Positions 9,987-19,500 of a DNA stretch of 49,182 bases are shown here, piece after piece. A model generated the notes under the pieces. That model was not told the origin of the DNA and ran no database searches. It was given only the letters and a program-made list of their open reading frames with translations. The first letter of the stretch is position 1. Each line of letters opens with the position of its first letter. A program made the position numbers and the translations under genes. The stretch is from an uncultured Nitratireductor sp. (lineage in GTDB: Bacteria; Pseudomonadota; Alphaproteobacteria; Rhizobiales; Rhizobiaceae). Location of the stretch: positions 1-49,182 of the forward strand of contig NZ_CAJXGF010000013.1 in the NCBI RefSeq assembly GCF_913053745.1. Reading direction: 5' to 3'.

Positions 9987-10499
9987 ATGAGTTTTTCCGA
10001 GCTTGCCAAACGCCCGGAAACGACGCCCTACGATCGCCTCGAGGCATTGGGGATCGTCCTCCCTCCGCCGCCGCCGCCGGTGGCGAATTTCGTGACCCAC
10101 GTGCAGGAGGGCAACCTTATGTTTCTCTCCGGACAGGGGCCGACGAAACCCGACGGCAGTCAGCATACCGGAAAGGTTGGCAGTGACGTGTCCGCCGGAG
10201 ACGCATATCGACACGCGCGCCTCACCGGAATTAACCTGATCGCCGTGATGCAGAGCGCGCTTGGAGACCTGTCGCGCGTCAAACGCGTTGTAAAGCTTCT
10301 GGGCATGGTCAACGCAGATCCTGAATTCGCCGAGCACCCAGCCGTGATAAACGGGTGTTCCGACCTGTTCATCGATGTTTTCGGCGATCGCGGTGTCCAT
10401 GCGCGTTCCGCCGTCGGGTTCGGATCCCTGCCCGGCAGGATCACCGTCGAGATCGAAGCCGTTATCGCGATAGAGGACGAAGCCCATGCTGACCAATGA
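9987..10499 (+). CDS. RidA/YjgF/UK114-superfamily protein
   Basis: 170 residues, ATG after TTGGAG. It shows the Rid fold marks: the LMFLSGQGP strand, the [20 protein letters not shown] helix and strand, the final [20 protein letters not shown] with the conserved Arg, and a Glu near the end. RidA proteins hydrolyse reactive enamine/imine intermediates made by PLP enzymes. Some longer Rid subfamilies act on other substrates. The gene overlaps the start of the PLP enzyme by 14 bases, so it probably clears an intermediate from that enzyme. The six-proline run PPPPPP near residue 26 is a loop before the fold. Confidence 0.88.
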   Translation: MSFSELAKRPETTPYDRLEALGIVLPPPPPPVANFVTHVQEGNLMFLSGQGPTKPDGSQHTGKVGSDVSAGDAYRHARLTGINLIAVMQSALGDLSRVKRVVKLLGMVNADPEFAEHPAVINGCSDLFIDVFGDRGVHARSAVGFGSLPGRITVEIEAVIAIEDEAHADQ

Positions 10500-11688
10500 C
10501 GATATTCGCGCCAGGCTCGGCCTGCGGCCGGTCATCAATGTGTCCGGAACGATGACCTCGCTCGGTGCGTCCATCGTGGTGCCCGAGGCCGTGGAGACCG
10601 TCGCCTCCGTTCTCAGCCAGTGGACGGAGATGTCCGACCTCCAGCGTACGGCCAGCAGGACGATCGCGCGGTTGACCGGCGCGGAAGCAGGCTGTGTGAC
10701 CGCTTCGTGCTCGGCCGGCATTACGCTTGCCGTCGCCGCCGCCATGACGGGGAGCGACCTTGCGGCGATAGAGCGCCTCCCGGACACGCGTGGACTCAAG
10801 AATGAGGTGGTGGTTCAGGCCGGACATCTGGTGAGCTACGGCGCGCCCATCGACCAGGCGATCCGCCTCGCCGGCGCGAAGGTCGTACCGGTTGGTCAGG
10901 CGACGAGCGCACACGCCTACCAGCTCGCAGGCGCGATCACGGAGAACACGGTCGCTGCCGTCTATGTGGTTTCCCATCATGTCGTCGAATATGGGCAGAT
11001 CCCGCTCGCCAATTTCGTCGCCACCGCGCACGCGAAGGGCGTTCCGGTGATCGTCGATGCGGCTTCGGAATACGATCTGACAGGTTTTCTCGCCGCCGGA
11101 GCGGATATTGTCTTGTATTCCGGTCACAAGTTTCTCGGCGGTCCGACCTCTGGCATCGTTGCCGGCGACAAGGCGCTGGTCCGTGCCGCCTATCTGCAGA
11201 ACCGGGGCATCGGTCGCGGCATGAAAATCGGCAAGGAAGGCATTGCCGGCGTTATCGCAGCGCTCGAGGCATGGGAAAACCGCGACCATGCCGGGATCCG
11301 CGAACGCGAGCGCAAGGCGCTCGACCTTTGGGCAAAAACACTGGAGGGCCGGCCCGGCATCACCGCCCACATAACGCCCGACCCGACCGACAATCCGCTC
11401 GATCGCCTGCGAATCGACGTCGACGCGGACGCCGCTCGCATCACCGCCTGGGACCTGGCCGATCGACTGGCGGCCGGTGAACCGCCGATCGTGGTTCGCG
11501 ATCATGAGGCCGAGCATGGATATTTCTTCCTCGACCCGTGCAATCTGCATCCGGACGAAGAGGCGATTGTTGCACGGCGCATCGCCGAAGAGCTCGACAA
11601 TGCGGCTGCCGCACCGGAACCTTTGGTGAGCGCGTTCGCCGAACGTGCCACGCGGCTGGAGGCGGGTCTCCTCAATTGGCCGGACTGA
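10486..11688 (+). CDS. SelA-like PLP-dependent enzyme (D-glucosaminate-6-P ammonia-lyase/selenocysteine-synthase-like fold)
   Basis: 400 residues. The N-terminal [16 protein letters not shown] segment is diagnostic of the SelA-like group. Asp 191 ([11 protein letters not shown]) and Lys 215 in [13 protein letters not shown] are the PLP-ring and Schiff-base residues. A Cys-rich SxAGITLA segment binds the phosphate. This group comprises eliminases and transferases found next to cog3964 amidohydrolases. It is not a true SelA, since no selenocysteine machinery is nearby. Likely role: beta-elimination or dehydration of an amino acid released by the amidohydrolase, giving an enamine handled by the Rid protein. 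That order of steps is inference. Confidence 0.8.
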   Translation: MLTNDDIRARLGLRPVINVSGTMTSLGASIVVPEAVETVASVLSQWTEMSDLQRTASRTIARLTGAEAGCVTASCSAGITLAVAAAMTGSDLAAIERLPDTRGLKNEVVVQAGHLVSYGAPIDQAIRLAGAKVVPVGQATSAHAYQLAGAITENTVAAVYVVSHHVVEYGQIPLANFVATAHAKGVPVIVDAASEYDLTGFLAAGADIVLYSGHKFLGGPTSGIVAGDKALVRAAYLQNRGIGRGMKIGKEGIAGVIAALEAWENRDHAGIRERERKALDLWAKTLEGRPGITAHITPDPTDNPLDRLRIDVDADAARITAWDLADRLAAGEPPIVVRDHEAEHGYFFLDPCNLHPDEEAIVARRIAEELDNAAAAPEPLVSAFAERATRLEAGLLNWPD

Positions 11689-11741
11689 AACCAGGTGTTA
11701 TAGACGGCCGGTTGGCCAACGGGACGAGCGATACAGTGAAC

Positions 11742-12530
11742 ATGCAACCGACCACGGATGGAACGCGCGAGAAGCGCACGCGAACGAGCGCACTCGACCG
11801 GATATTGCAGATTCTGGATTTCCTCCAGCAATCCGACCGTCCGGCCACGGCGTATGAGATCGCCCGCGCCGTGGGCGCGCCGGCATCAACCGTCTATGGT
11901 CTGGTCGAAGATATGGTCGGTAAGGAAATCCTCGACCGTCAGGACAATGGTGCCTTGTGGTTCGGACCGCGTTTCTATCACTACGGCCTGACCTATGCGC
12001 GCCGGCTGGATCTCCTTACGGCCGCGAACCAGGAAATGGTCGATCTCGCCCTCGCATCCAGGGAGACGGTGCAGATCTGCGGGCGCGACGGTGACCAGAT
12101 GGTCGTTCTTTCCATGGTCGACGGCCCCGATCATTTTCAGGTGTCCTCACGTGTGGGCTCGCGGACGCCGCTCAACTGGTCGGCTTCGGGCCGCCTGCTG
12201 ATCGGTCACCTGCCGGAGCAAGAGCGTCAAGCCGTTCTGTCGCAGGCCATACAGCCTTCGCCGACCGGTAACGCCGAAACCGATGTGGCGGTGCTCTCTC
12301 AGGCAGCCCGGAAGGCCTATGAGGAGCGGCTTTCGATTCAGGCCGGCGAGTCGGATTTTTCCGTTGCCTGCATCGCGGCACCCATCATCGACGGGGAAGG
12401 CGCGTGCCGGGCGACGATCTCCATCGTGGTTCCCGACCACAAAGTGGATCAGAAAGAGCCGGATCTGAAAGATCTGGTCCAAAAAAGCGCATACAAGATC
12501 GAAGCGCGTCTTGGATGGACGCGCAGATAA
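11742..12530 (+). CDS. IclR-family transcriptional regulator
   Basis: 262 residues from ATG 11742; GTG 11736 in frame is almost equally possible and fits the weak GGGA site better. Residues about 15-70 form the winged helix (ALDRILQILDFLQQ, TAYEIARAVGAPASTVYGLVEDMV). The IclR effector domain follows, with SRVGSRTPLNWSASGRLLIGHL and a FSVACIAAPIID strand. It lies 53 bases after the PLP-enzyme gene on the same strand and is probably the local regulator of the amidohydrolase operon. IclR proteins commonly sense small carboxylic or aromatic acids. Confidence 0.88.
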   Translation: MQPTTDGTREKRTRTSALDRILQILDFLQQSDRPATAYEIARAVGAPASTVYGLVEDMVGKEILDRQDNGALWFGPRFYHYGLTYARRLDLLTAANQEMVDLALASRETVQICGRDGDQMVVLSMVDGPDHFQVSSRVGSRTPLNWSASGRLLIGHLPEQERQAVLSQAIQPSPTGNAETDVAVLSQAARKAYEERLSIQAGESDFSVACIAAPIIDGEGACRATISIVVPDHKVDQKEPDLKDLVQKSAYKIEARLGWTRR

Positions 12531-12589
12531 CGGGTCGACCCGCAGCATGTCCGATGGATTTTCCCATCGATACGAATTAAGAGCGTGGC

Positions 12590-12907
12590 ATGCATAAGGT
12601 TCTGACCTTTCTTCTGCTGATCGGCTTTGTCGTTGCGGGATCGCTTCCCGCAGTGAAGGCGGTCGCGAGCGACGGTATGTCCGACGTCGCGACACAGGCG
12701 GAGGACGAGGCGCGAATGCGCTGCTGCGCCGGGACAGAGAACGGCAATGCCTATGCGTCTTCCGGCTGTGTAATGGATTGCCATTATCTCGCACCGCTCG
12801 ATACGCCGCTCATCCACCCGAGACTCGCGCCGTTGACCGAACCCTCGGTCTTTTCGCCACATCGGCCCGTAATCTCCGGACTGTTTCGCCCACCCATCGT
12901 CTCCTGA
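12590..12907 (+). CDS. small exported Cys-containing protein, unknown family
   Basis: 105 residues. An N-terminal hydrophobic segment (LTFLLLIGFVVAGSLP) with an AVKA-VA cleavage-like site indicates export. The mature part has four cysteines, CC at 45-46 and C60-x3-C64 followed by His 65 (CVMDCH), a possible soft-metal site. The rest is Pro-rich. I do not recognise the family. The next gene is the copper-associated DUF411 protein, so a role in periplasmic copper handling is plausible but unproven. Confidence 0.6.
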   Translation: MHKVLTFLLLIGFVVAGSLPAVKAVASDGMSDVATQAEDEARMRCCAGTENGNAYASSGCVMDCHYLAPLDTPLIHPRLAPLTEPSVFSPHRPVISGLFRPPIVS

Positions 12908-13053
12908 GAGATGAGAGACGCGCCACAACGCGGCGCCGCTCTCCGATCCGTTTCGAAACATGCATACCCGCACGTTTCGCGTTTGCCCGGCCCGTCTCGT
13001 TTCATGGCCGGAAGACGTGAAGGCGCTGCACGAACAATCGAAAGTGAAAGACG

Positions 13054-13536
13054 ATGAACAAACGCACATGCAAGCTGACGGCCGGCGCAGCGCTGGCTGT
13101 TTTCCTGACCTCCGGTCTCGCGCTTGCCGCGTCCGCCAGCGCGGACAAGACCATCACGGTTTTCAAGACTCCGTGGTGCGGTTGCTGCGAACTCTGGGTC
13201 GAAGCCATGCAGGAAGCCGGTTACACGATGAAAACGACCGATCTGGAGGAGCTTTCCCGCGTCAAAGATCAGGCCGGAGTGCCGGGCGATCTCGAAGCCT
13301 GTCACACTGCGGTCACGGGCGGTGAGCGGAAATATGTGCTGGAAGGGCATGTGCCCGTCGAAGCCGTTCAAAAGCTTCTGTCGGAACAGCCCGGGGTCAA
13401 GGGAATTGCCGTTCCCGGCATGCCCGCAGGCTCGCCTGGAATGGGATACGATCCCGACGCGCGCTACACGGTCTACTCGTTTGACGGGTCTTCCGATGGA
13501 AATTCGTCGGTTTTCCTTGAAGCCGGAATGGAGTAG
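13054..13536 (+). CDS. DUF411 periplasmic metal-binding protein
   Basis: 160 residues with a Sec signal peptide (about 1-30). The core starts with ITVFKTPWCGCCELWVEAM, the DUF411 mark, with Cys 42, 44 and 45. Cys 83-His 84 in LEACHTAV follows, then GHVPVEAVQKLL and GIAVPGMPAGSPGM. DUF411 proteins usually sit in copper-resistance clusters with multicopper oxidases. None is in this window, so this pair of small genes may be a minimal or relocated copper module. Confidence 0.85.
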   Translation: MNKRTCKLTAGAALAVFLTSGLALAASASADKTITVFKTPWCGCCELWVEAMQEAGYTMKTTDLEELSRVKDQAGVPGDLEACHTAVTGGERKYVLEGHVPVEAVQKLLSEQPGVKGIAVPGMPAGSPGMGYDPDARYTVYSFDGSSDGNSSVFLEAGME

Positions 13537-13576
13537 CCGGTTCGACGGATTCAGTCCGATCCGGCCGACACTGTGC

Positions 13577-13612
13577 CCGGACATGGCCACCCTTGCCGGT
13601 GGCCATGCCCGG
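13577..13612. terminator. long hairpin between convergent genes, probable bidirectional terminator
   Basis: Stem CATGGCCACC / GGTGGCCATG around a CTTGCC loop, extended by CCGG / CCGG after one mismatch. It lies between the end of the DUF411 gene and the end of the LuxR-type gene. It lacks a T-run on either side, so factor-dependent termination is also possible. Confidence 0.5.
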
Positions 13613-13639
13613 AGCCGGCCCGCCGCCGATGCGCGCGTG

Positions 13640-14455
13640 TCACAACAGATCGATGCCGTTGCTCGTAAACAGATTTGACAACTTGTAGGCGGCCTCGGTC
13701 CGGTTGGTCGCCTTCAGCTTCTGCATGATGTTGCGGATATGCACCTTGACCGTGCTCTCGCACATGTTCAGCTCATAGGCGATAATCTTGTTGGGCTTGC
13801 CCTGCCAGATGGCTTCCGCCACCTGAATCTGGCGCGGCGTGAACAGTTCCGTCAGGCGCTGGTCGTGCGTTGCGTCGGTGTTGATCACTTCTCGCATCGC
13901 GAACACGGTGCTTGCGGGCACAAAGACCCCGCCGGCAAGCGCCAGGTTTATGGCTTCGACACAAACCTCGACACTTACCGACGAAGGTATGTAGCCCCGT
14001 ACCCCATAGTCGAGAGCGTTGACGATCTGCACCACGTCGTCCCGGTCGGCCAGGATGATCAGCGGCGCCGATCCGGAAACCTTGACGGTTTGTCTGATCA
14101 ACTCCTCCATGTGGGATTCCGTGATGTTTGCGGAACCCACATGGAGGAGCACAGCGGCCAGTGGAGGATGCCGGTCCGCTTCATTCTGCCATTCTTCGAA
14201 AGTGCTGCAGGCAATGACGTCCCAGGGCGCGTGACGCGCGGCCAGGCTGCTGCGCAGACAATCGCGGGCAAGGATGCGATCGTCGATGAGGATGACCGAG
14301 CCCTTCTGCGCCAGCAGGCGACTGGACGATCCGTTGAGCGGGCCGGGTGCCCCTCCGTTCCTGGCGACGTCGCTGTCGATCGAAACACGGCGAGCCCCTT
14401 CAAGCGGCACACCCGTTCCATAGGAGGATGCGGTACAAACTGATAAGGCCGTCAT
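13640..14455 (-). CDS. LuxR/NarL-type regulator with a degenerate receiver domain
   Basis: 271 residues. The first 50 have no recognisable domain. Residues 52-165 have a receiver-like fold: acidic pair at 58-59 (LIDDR), a LIILAD strand and the GVRGYI segment. The phospho-acceptor Asp position holds His 105 (AVLLHVG), and the conserved Lys after GY is missing (GYIPS). The C-terminal GerE/LuxR helix-turn-helix is intact: LTPRQ-like LFTPRQIQVAEAI, then NKIIAYELNMCESTVKVHI. It therefore probably does not work by Asp phosphorylation. No histidine kinase is adjacent. It is transcribed away from the cyclase gene, so the two could share the 225-base region between them. Confidence 0.85.
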   Translation of the reverse strand: MTALSVCTASSYGTGVPLEGARRVSIDSDVARNGGAPGPLNGSSSRLLAQKGSVILIDDRILARDCLRSSLAARHAPWDVIACSTFEEWQNEADRHPPLAAVLLHVGSANITESHMEELIRQTVKVSGSAPLIILADRDDVVQIVNALDYGVRGYIPSSVSVEVCVEAINLALAGGVFVPASTVFAMREVINTDATHDQRLTELFTPRQIQVAEAIWQGKPNKIIAYELNMCESTVKVHIRNIMQKLKATNRTEAAYKLSNLFTSNGIDLL

Positions 14456-14680
14456 GTCGAATACCCGCTGTTTGTCGTCGAGATTGATCTGCTAACGGGC
14501 GTCAGATTAATCACGTCAGCATGTGACTTCTGTGAAATTGGCTACACTCGGTGTTTTGGACGAATCTTCTCCCGAAGATGGACTTCGAACGGGCCGATAA
14601 GGCGGCCCACGCTCTTCATGGTTGCCCGAACTCCCACGCAGGGCTACGCTGCTGTTTATTGAGGGGCACCAACAGAAAAA
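14456..14680. promoter_or_regulatory. divergent region between the LuxR-type and cyclase genes
   Basis: About 225 bases with no gene. It must carry promoters in both directions. I saw no strong inverted repeat or clear -35/-10 pair. Confidence 0.4.
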
Positions 14681-16426
14681 ATGTCCGAGGGGCAATACAC
14701 CCGACAGGTCACGACCATCGCGTCCATCGATGCGGTCGGGTTTTCCCGGCTGATGGGGATCGACGACGAATTCGCGGTGGCCGCATTCGAGGAGCGGCGG
14801 TCGATCATCGCCGACAGTTGCGACGCTGCGGGCGGACGCACTTTCGGTGCGGCCGGAGACAGCATCATGGCGGAATTCGGCACGCCGATCGACGCCTTGC
14901 GCGCCGCTTTCGATTTCCAACAGAAGATCGTCGATCTGAACGATCGCGTGCCGGGCGACCGGCGCATGCCTTTCCGGGTCGGCATCAACACCGGAAACGT
15001 GATTGTGCGCGGTGCAAGTCTCTATGGCGACGATGTCAACATCGCCGCGCGTATCCAGGAACTCGCCCCCTATAACGGGCTGGCGATCTCGGAAACGACC
15101 TGGAACCATGTCAAGGACAAGGTGGCGGCCAGTTTTGCCGATCTGGGAGAGCAGCGACTGAAGAATATCGCGCTACCGGTGCGCATCTTCGTCGCCAGCC
15201 GGGAGGAAGGCGAGCAAACACAGGTCGCGCCGCGGCAGGCGGTCGACCCGGCCGCTCCGCCGGCCGTCGCGGTCCTGCCGTTTCAGAACGAGGCCGGAGC
15301 GCAGGAGTTCGATTATGTCGCCGACGGTGTCGCCGAAGACATTATTCAAGGTTTGTGCAGCACCCGCTGGCTTCCGGTCATCGCGCGGGAATCCAGCTTC
15401 CAGTTTCGCGACAAGGCCCTAGGCGCGCGCATGACCGGAAGCGCTCTCGGCGCGCGGTATCTGGTCGATGGAAAACTCGCCCGGGCCAAAAGCCATTTCG
15501 ATCTCATCATAACGCTGACCGATGCGGTCAACGAGCGGCTCGTATGGTCGCGCGGCTTCCGCCGCCCGCTGGACGAGCTTTCGCTGGTGAACGACGAGAT
15601 TGGCGGCATGATCGTTGCAATGCTCGAAAAGGAAGTGGAGCGGGTCGAACAGGCGCGCACCTTTCAGGTGCCATGGGAAGGCCTGGAGACCTGGCAGCTC
15701 GTGCGGCGTGCGCGCTGGCATATGCAGCGCCGCACGCGCGAGGACACGACGCTGGCGCTCGACTGTCTCGAACAGGCGCGCAGAAAAGCGCCGAATTCCA
15801 GCGCCGTGCTGAACGAACTGGCGTGGTGGTATTTCTGGCGTGGTTGGCTTCGGTCGGGGGCGGGCGACGACCTCGACAATGTGACGGATTTCTCGCGCAA
15901 GGCGCTGCTGATGGATAGCCAGGACGCCCGCCCTCACGCGCATCTCGGCGCCGTTGCGATCATGCGCGGACAGCCGAGAGCGGCTATCGAACATTTGCAC
16001 GAGGCTCTGCAGATCAATCCCAGTTTCGCCTTTGCCCATTCGGCCATGGGCAGCGCACATCTTTTGCTCGGGGACGCGGCCACGGCGATTCCCTTGTTCG
16101 AAACGGCGCGGCGATTGAGCCCGTTCGACATTTACGGGTTTCACAATCTTGGCGAACTGGCCGCCGCATGTTGCTTCGATCAGCGCTGGGAAGAGGCGAT
16201 CGGGGCGGCAGAAGCATCGCTGGGCCTGTCGCCGCGCTATTTCTATGCACGCTTTCTCAAGATCGGGGCCCTGGCGCGCTGCGATCGCATGGAGGAGGCA
16301 CGGCGCGAGAGGGCGCTTTTCCAAGCCTACCATCCCGACTTCTCGCTCGAACGCGTGGCATGGATTCCTTTTGCGGAGAAATCGGCCACCGCGTTCCTGA
16401 TCGATAACTACAACCTGGCCGGTTAG
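14681..16426 (+). CDS. class III nucleotide cyclase with TolB-like and TPR domains
   Basis: 581 residues. Residues 10-185 are a class III cyclase catalytic domain. Metal-binding Asp 17 is in SIDAVGFSRLMG, Asp 60 in GAAGDSIMAEF, and the transition-state Asn 120 and Arg 124 in GDDVNIAARI. The usual adenine-selecting Lys (VKxxGD) is replaced by Gly 56. Residues about 203-335 resemble the TolB/FlgO-like domain that follows such cyclases (VAVLPFQNEAGA to YLVDGKL). Residues about 345-560 are helical TPR-like repeats, with ALQINPSFAFAHSAMGSAHLLLGD clearest. It is cytoplasmic, with no signal or membrane segment. The product is probably cAMP. The heme fusion gene and a Crp-type regulator follow. Confidence 0.87.
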   Translation: MSEGQYTRQVTTIASIDAVGFSRLMGIDDEFAVAAFEERRSIIADSCDAAGGRTFGAAGDSIMAEFGTPIDALRAAFDFQQKIVDLNDRVPGDRRMPFRVGINTGNVIVRGASLYGDDVNIAARIQELAPYNGLAISETTWNHVKDKVAASFADLGEQRLKNIALPVRIFVASREEGEQTQVAPRQAVDPAAPPAVAVLPFQNEAGAQEFDYVADGVAEDIIQGLCSTRWLPVIARESSFQFRDKALGARMTGSALGARYLVDGKLARAKSHFDLIITLTDAVNERLVWSRGFRRPLDELSLVNDEIGGMIVAMLEKEVERVEQARTFQVPWEGLETWQLVRRARWHMQRRTREDTTLALDCLEQARRKAPNSSAVLNELAWWYFWRGWLRSGAGDDLDNVTDFSRKALLMDSQDARPHAHLGAVAIMRGQPRAAIEHLHEALQINPSFAFAHSAMGSAHLLLGDAATAIPLFETARRLSPFDIYGFHNLGELAAACCFDQRWEEAIGAAEASLGLSPRYFYARFLKIGALARCDRMEEARRERALFQAYHPDFSLERVAWIPFAEKSATAFLIDNYNLAG

Positions 16427-16532
16427 AGCAAGGACCCGGCACGGAGGCGCGATGGAATTGGGCCCAGCGTGAACTGCTTCACACATGTCCTGCCCGTTCG
16501 CACGTATGGCCATACCGTCCGAGGAAAACGCA

Positions 16533-19500
16533 ATGGCGACGACCAAGTATTTCGATGGCGTGCGCGAGGCGCAGCGCAATCAGGGGCCGGTGGCCGACAT
16601 GCCGCCATTCGATATCGAGCGGATTCGCGCGAAGGGCTGGCGCGCGAAGCTCACAAGCCGCCTTCTGGAGAATCCGCGCTGGGCGCTGGGGCTCCTGCGG
16701 CGCTTTCATCCCATTCTGAAAATCGGCGGTTTCGCCCTGGTCACGCGCAACGACGACGTTCGCGAGGTGCTGGAGCGTCAGGACGTCTTCCAAACACCTT
16801 ACGGTCTTGAAATGACAGAGGTTGCGGGCGGAACCAATTTCATTCTCGGCATGCAGGACGGGCCCGATTACCGGCGCATGAAATCGACCGTTCTCAGCGC
16901 ATTTCCGGTGGATGAGGTGGAGAATGTGGTGCGCCCGCTGGCGGCAAGGCATGCCGAGGCGATCATGCAGCGGGCCGCACCGCGTTTCGACGCCGTCGGC
17001 GACCTGTTGCGCATCGTGCCGGTGCGCATCTGCCGCGACTATTTCGGCATCGCGATCGACGACGAGGACGCCTTCTCTCACCGGGCCAACGCTTTAAGCG
17101 GGCTGTTCTTCGCCGATCCAGGAGCGAACCCCGTCGCGCGCGAGCTGGCGGTGGTGGCCGCGGACCGTATGAGGCACACGATCGACCGATCGATCGCGGC
17201 CGTGCGTGAGGGAACGATTCCGCGTACCACACCGCTTGGCCGGCTGGTCGACATGCTGGACGAGGACGATCCGCAAATCGCCTTGGGCGATGTTCACGCA
17301 ATCATGCTCGGCATGATCGCAGGCTTTACACCGACCAATCTTCTCGCGAGCGGCAATTGCCTGGATGTCCTGCTTTCCAAGCCCGAAGCGCGCCGGGCAC
17401 TGGAAGAGGCCATCGCGACCGGTGACGATGCGCGACTTGAACGTGCAATCCTAGAAACGATGCGCTTCAAGCCGATCTGGATCGGCCCGTTCCGTTATAC
17501 CGCACGCGATGCGGTGATCGCCAAGGGCACGCGCCGCGAGCGAAAGATCAAGGCGGGTACATCGGTGATGCCGGCGACGCTCTCGGCCATGTTCGACCCG
17601 GCGGCGGTGCGTGAGCCGGAGCGTTTCGACATGGAACGGCCGGCGCGCGATTATCTGGTCTTCGGCCACGGCATTCATCAGTGCATCGGTGCGGCGATTG
17701 CCCGGATACAGATTGCGGAATGCTTTCGTGTCCTGTTCTCCAAACCGGGCTTGCGGCGCGCCGAAGGACGCGCGGGCCGCTTGACGCGGTTGGGAGCCTA
17801 CCCGGAGAGCCTCGTTCTCTGTTTCGATCCCGCTCCGCTGTCCAAAACCGTCGAGCATGCCATGGTAACGGCGGTAATCGCCTGTGCGAAAGACGTCCCG
17901 AAGGACGCGCTTCGTGACAAGGTCGACGCGCTCGGCAATCCATCGGGCGAGGCGATGAAAACCGCGTTGGACGAGAGCGGCGTCATTCATTTCGCCAGCA
18001 TCGCGATTATCGATGGACAAGAGGAGGATGGTGCGAAAGGCGCTTGCCATCTGGTCATCGAACTTTCGGGCGACGGCACGCGGGACGAGGTTGTGACTGC
18101 GTTTGCAAAAGCGGCCGAACCCGTGCTGCACGATCTTCTGCAGACCGCCTGCGGGCCCGGCGAACGGCGGTCCGCCGATACGCTAATTCGCCAGAACACG
18201 TTGGATATATCCCCCACTTTCGGCAGCAATGCTGGCCTAGTGTTCTCGGGAACGCCGGGCCACTCGGTCAGGCGCATCAGGGCGGAGGCCGAACTGGAAG
18301 AAGCGGCGCGGGCCGAAATCGCGGCAGCGCCAGAAGGGAGCGAAGCCGGAGAGATTCTCGACCGGGTGCGCAAAGTGCTGGCCAAGCAGGGGCGCTACGA
18401 CTGGGCTTTCGAACCGGCCGACACGTTGCTGGAGAAGCCGGCCGGGACCCTCGCCAGTGCGGTCAAGCGCACATTGCGGGCACCGAAGGTTCTGGTCACG
18501 GTCTCCGTGACCCTGCTCATCTGTCTTGCCATCACCTACAGCCTGGTCTTCGGCTATGAAGCGGGATTCTTCCGCAACCTCTTGATCCTCGGCACCTCCA
18601 TCGTGCTCACCCTGATCGGTGTGAGCATGCTTATCGCTTTCATCGGCTTGTTGCTGCTTTTGTATCTGCGGTATCTGGAGAAGCGCGACCTTCCAGGCGA
18701 CGAGAGCGCGGAACTTGCCTTGCTCGACGAGATTTCCAGACGCGAAAACCATCTGGCGCAAAATCATCTGACCGCAGTCTCCATTCGCAAGACCGGATGG
18801 CTGCGCCGGCTGACACTCCGGCTCTCCTTCTATCTCATCTCAATCATGGCTCGGCAGGTTTTCCGACCGGGCTATCTGGCCGACATCAACACGATTCACT
18901 TCGCCCGCTGGGTGCTTCTGCCCAATACGAAGCAACTTGTTTTTCTGAGCAATTACGGCGGGAGCTGGGAAAGTTATCTGGAGGACTTCATCACGAAGGC
19001 CCATGCGGGACTTACCGGCGTTTGGAGCAACACGGTGGGCTTTCCAAAAACGCGGATGCTGTTCCGCGACGGAGCGACGGATGGCGACCGCTTCAAACGC
19101 TGGGCGCGAGCGCAGCAGGTGCCGACGCTGTTCTGGTACGCGGCCTATCCCGGCCTTACCACCGGCCGTATCCGGATCAATTCACTCATCCGCAGCGGGA
19201 TCGCGAAAGCGGAAACCGAGAGCGAAGCGCGCGACTGGCTGCGGCTCTTCGGTTCACAGCCGCGCCCGCGCCGAACGATCGAAACCGATGAGATCCAATC
19301 GATTTTCTTCGGTCCTCTTGGCCCGCTCGCAAAGGCAGAAATGCTTGCGTTCCACATCCCGGCGGACCTGCCGCGCGCTGCGCGGCGGGAGTGGTTGGCG
19401 TTCGTGCTGAAACACACCAGTTTCGGCAATCAGCTTCCGCCCGAGCGGGCCATGATCACATTGCTTGGCGCCGATGGGTTGAGGCGGCTAGGCTTCAGCG

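Noticed and set aside
12531-12542. 12-bp palindrome CGGGTCGACCCG just after the IclR gene
   Set aside because: Short and GC-rich, with no loop and no T-run. It is likely to be chance and lies in no promoter position.
16485-16532. Earlier start for the P450-DyP protein
   Set aside because: No ribosome site before the ATG at 16485, whereas CCGAGGAAAA precedes the ATG at 16533; the extra 16 residues look like noise.
15419-16579. Long minus-strand frame opposite the cyclase
   Set aside because: Overlaps the conserved TPR and TolB-like coding sequence; composition is typical of antisense frames.
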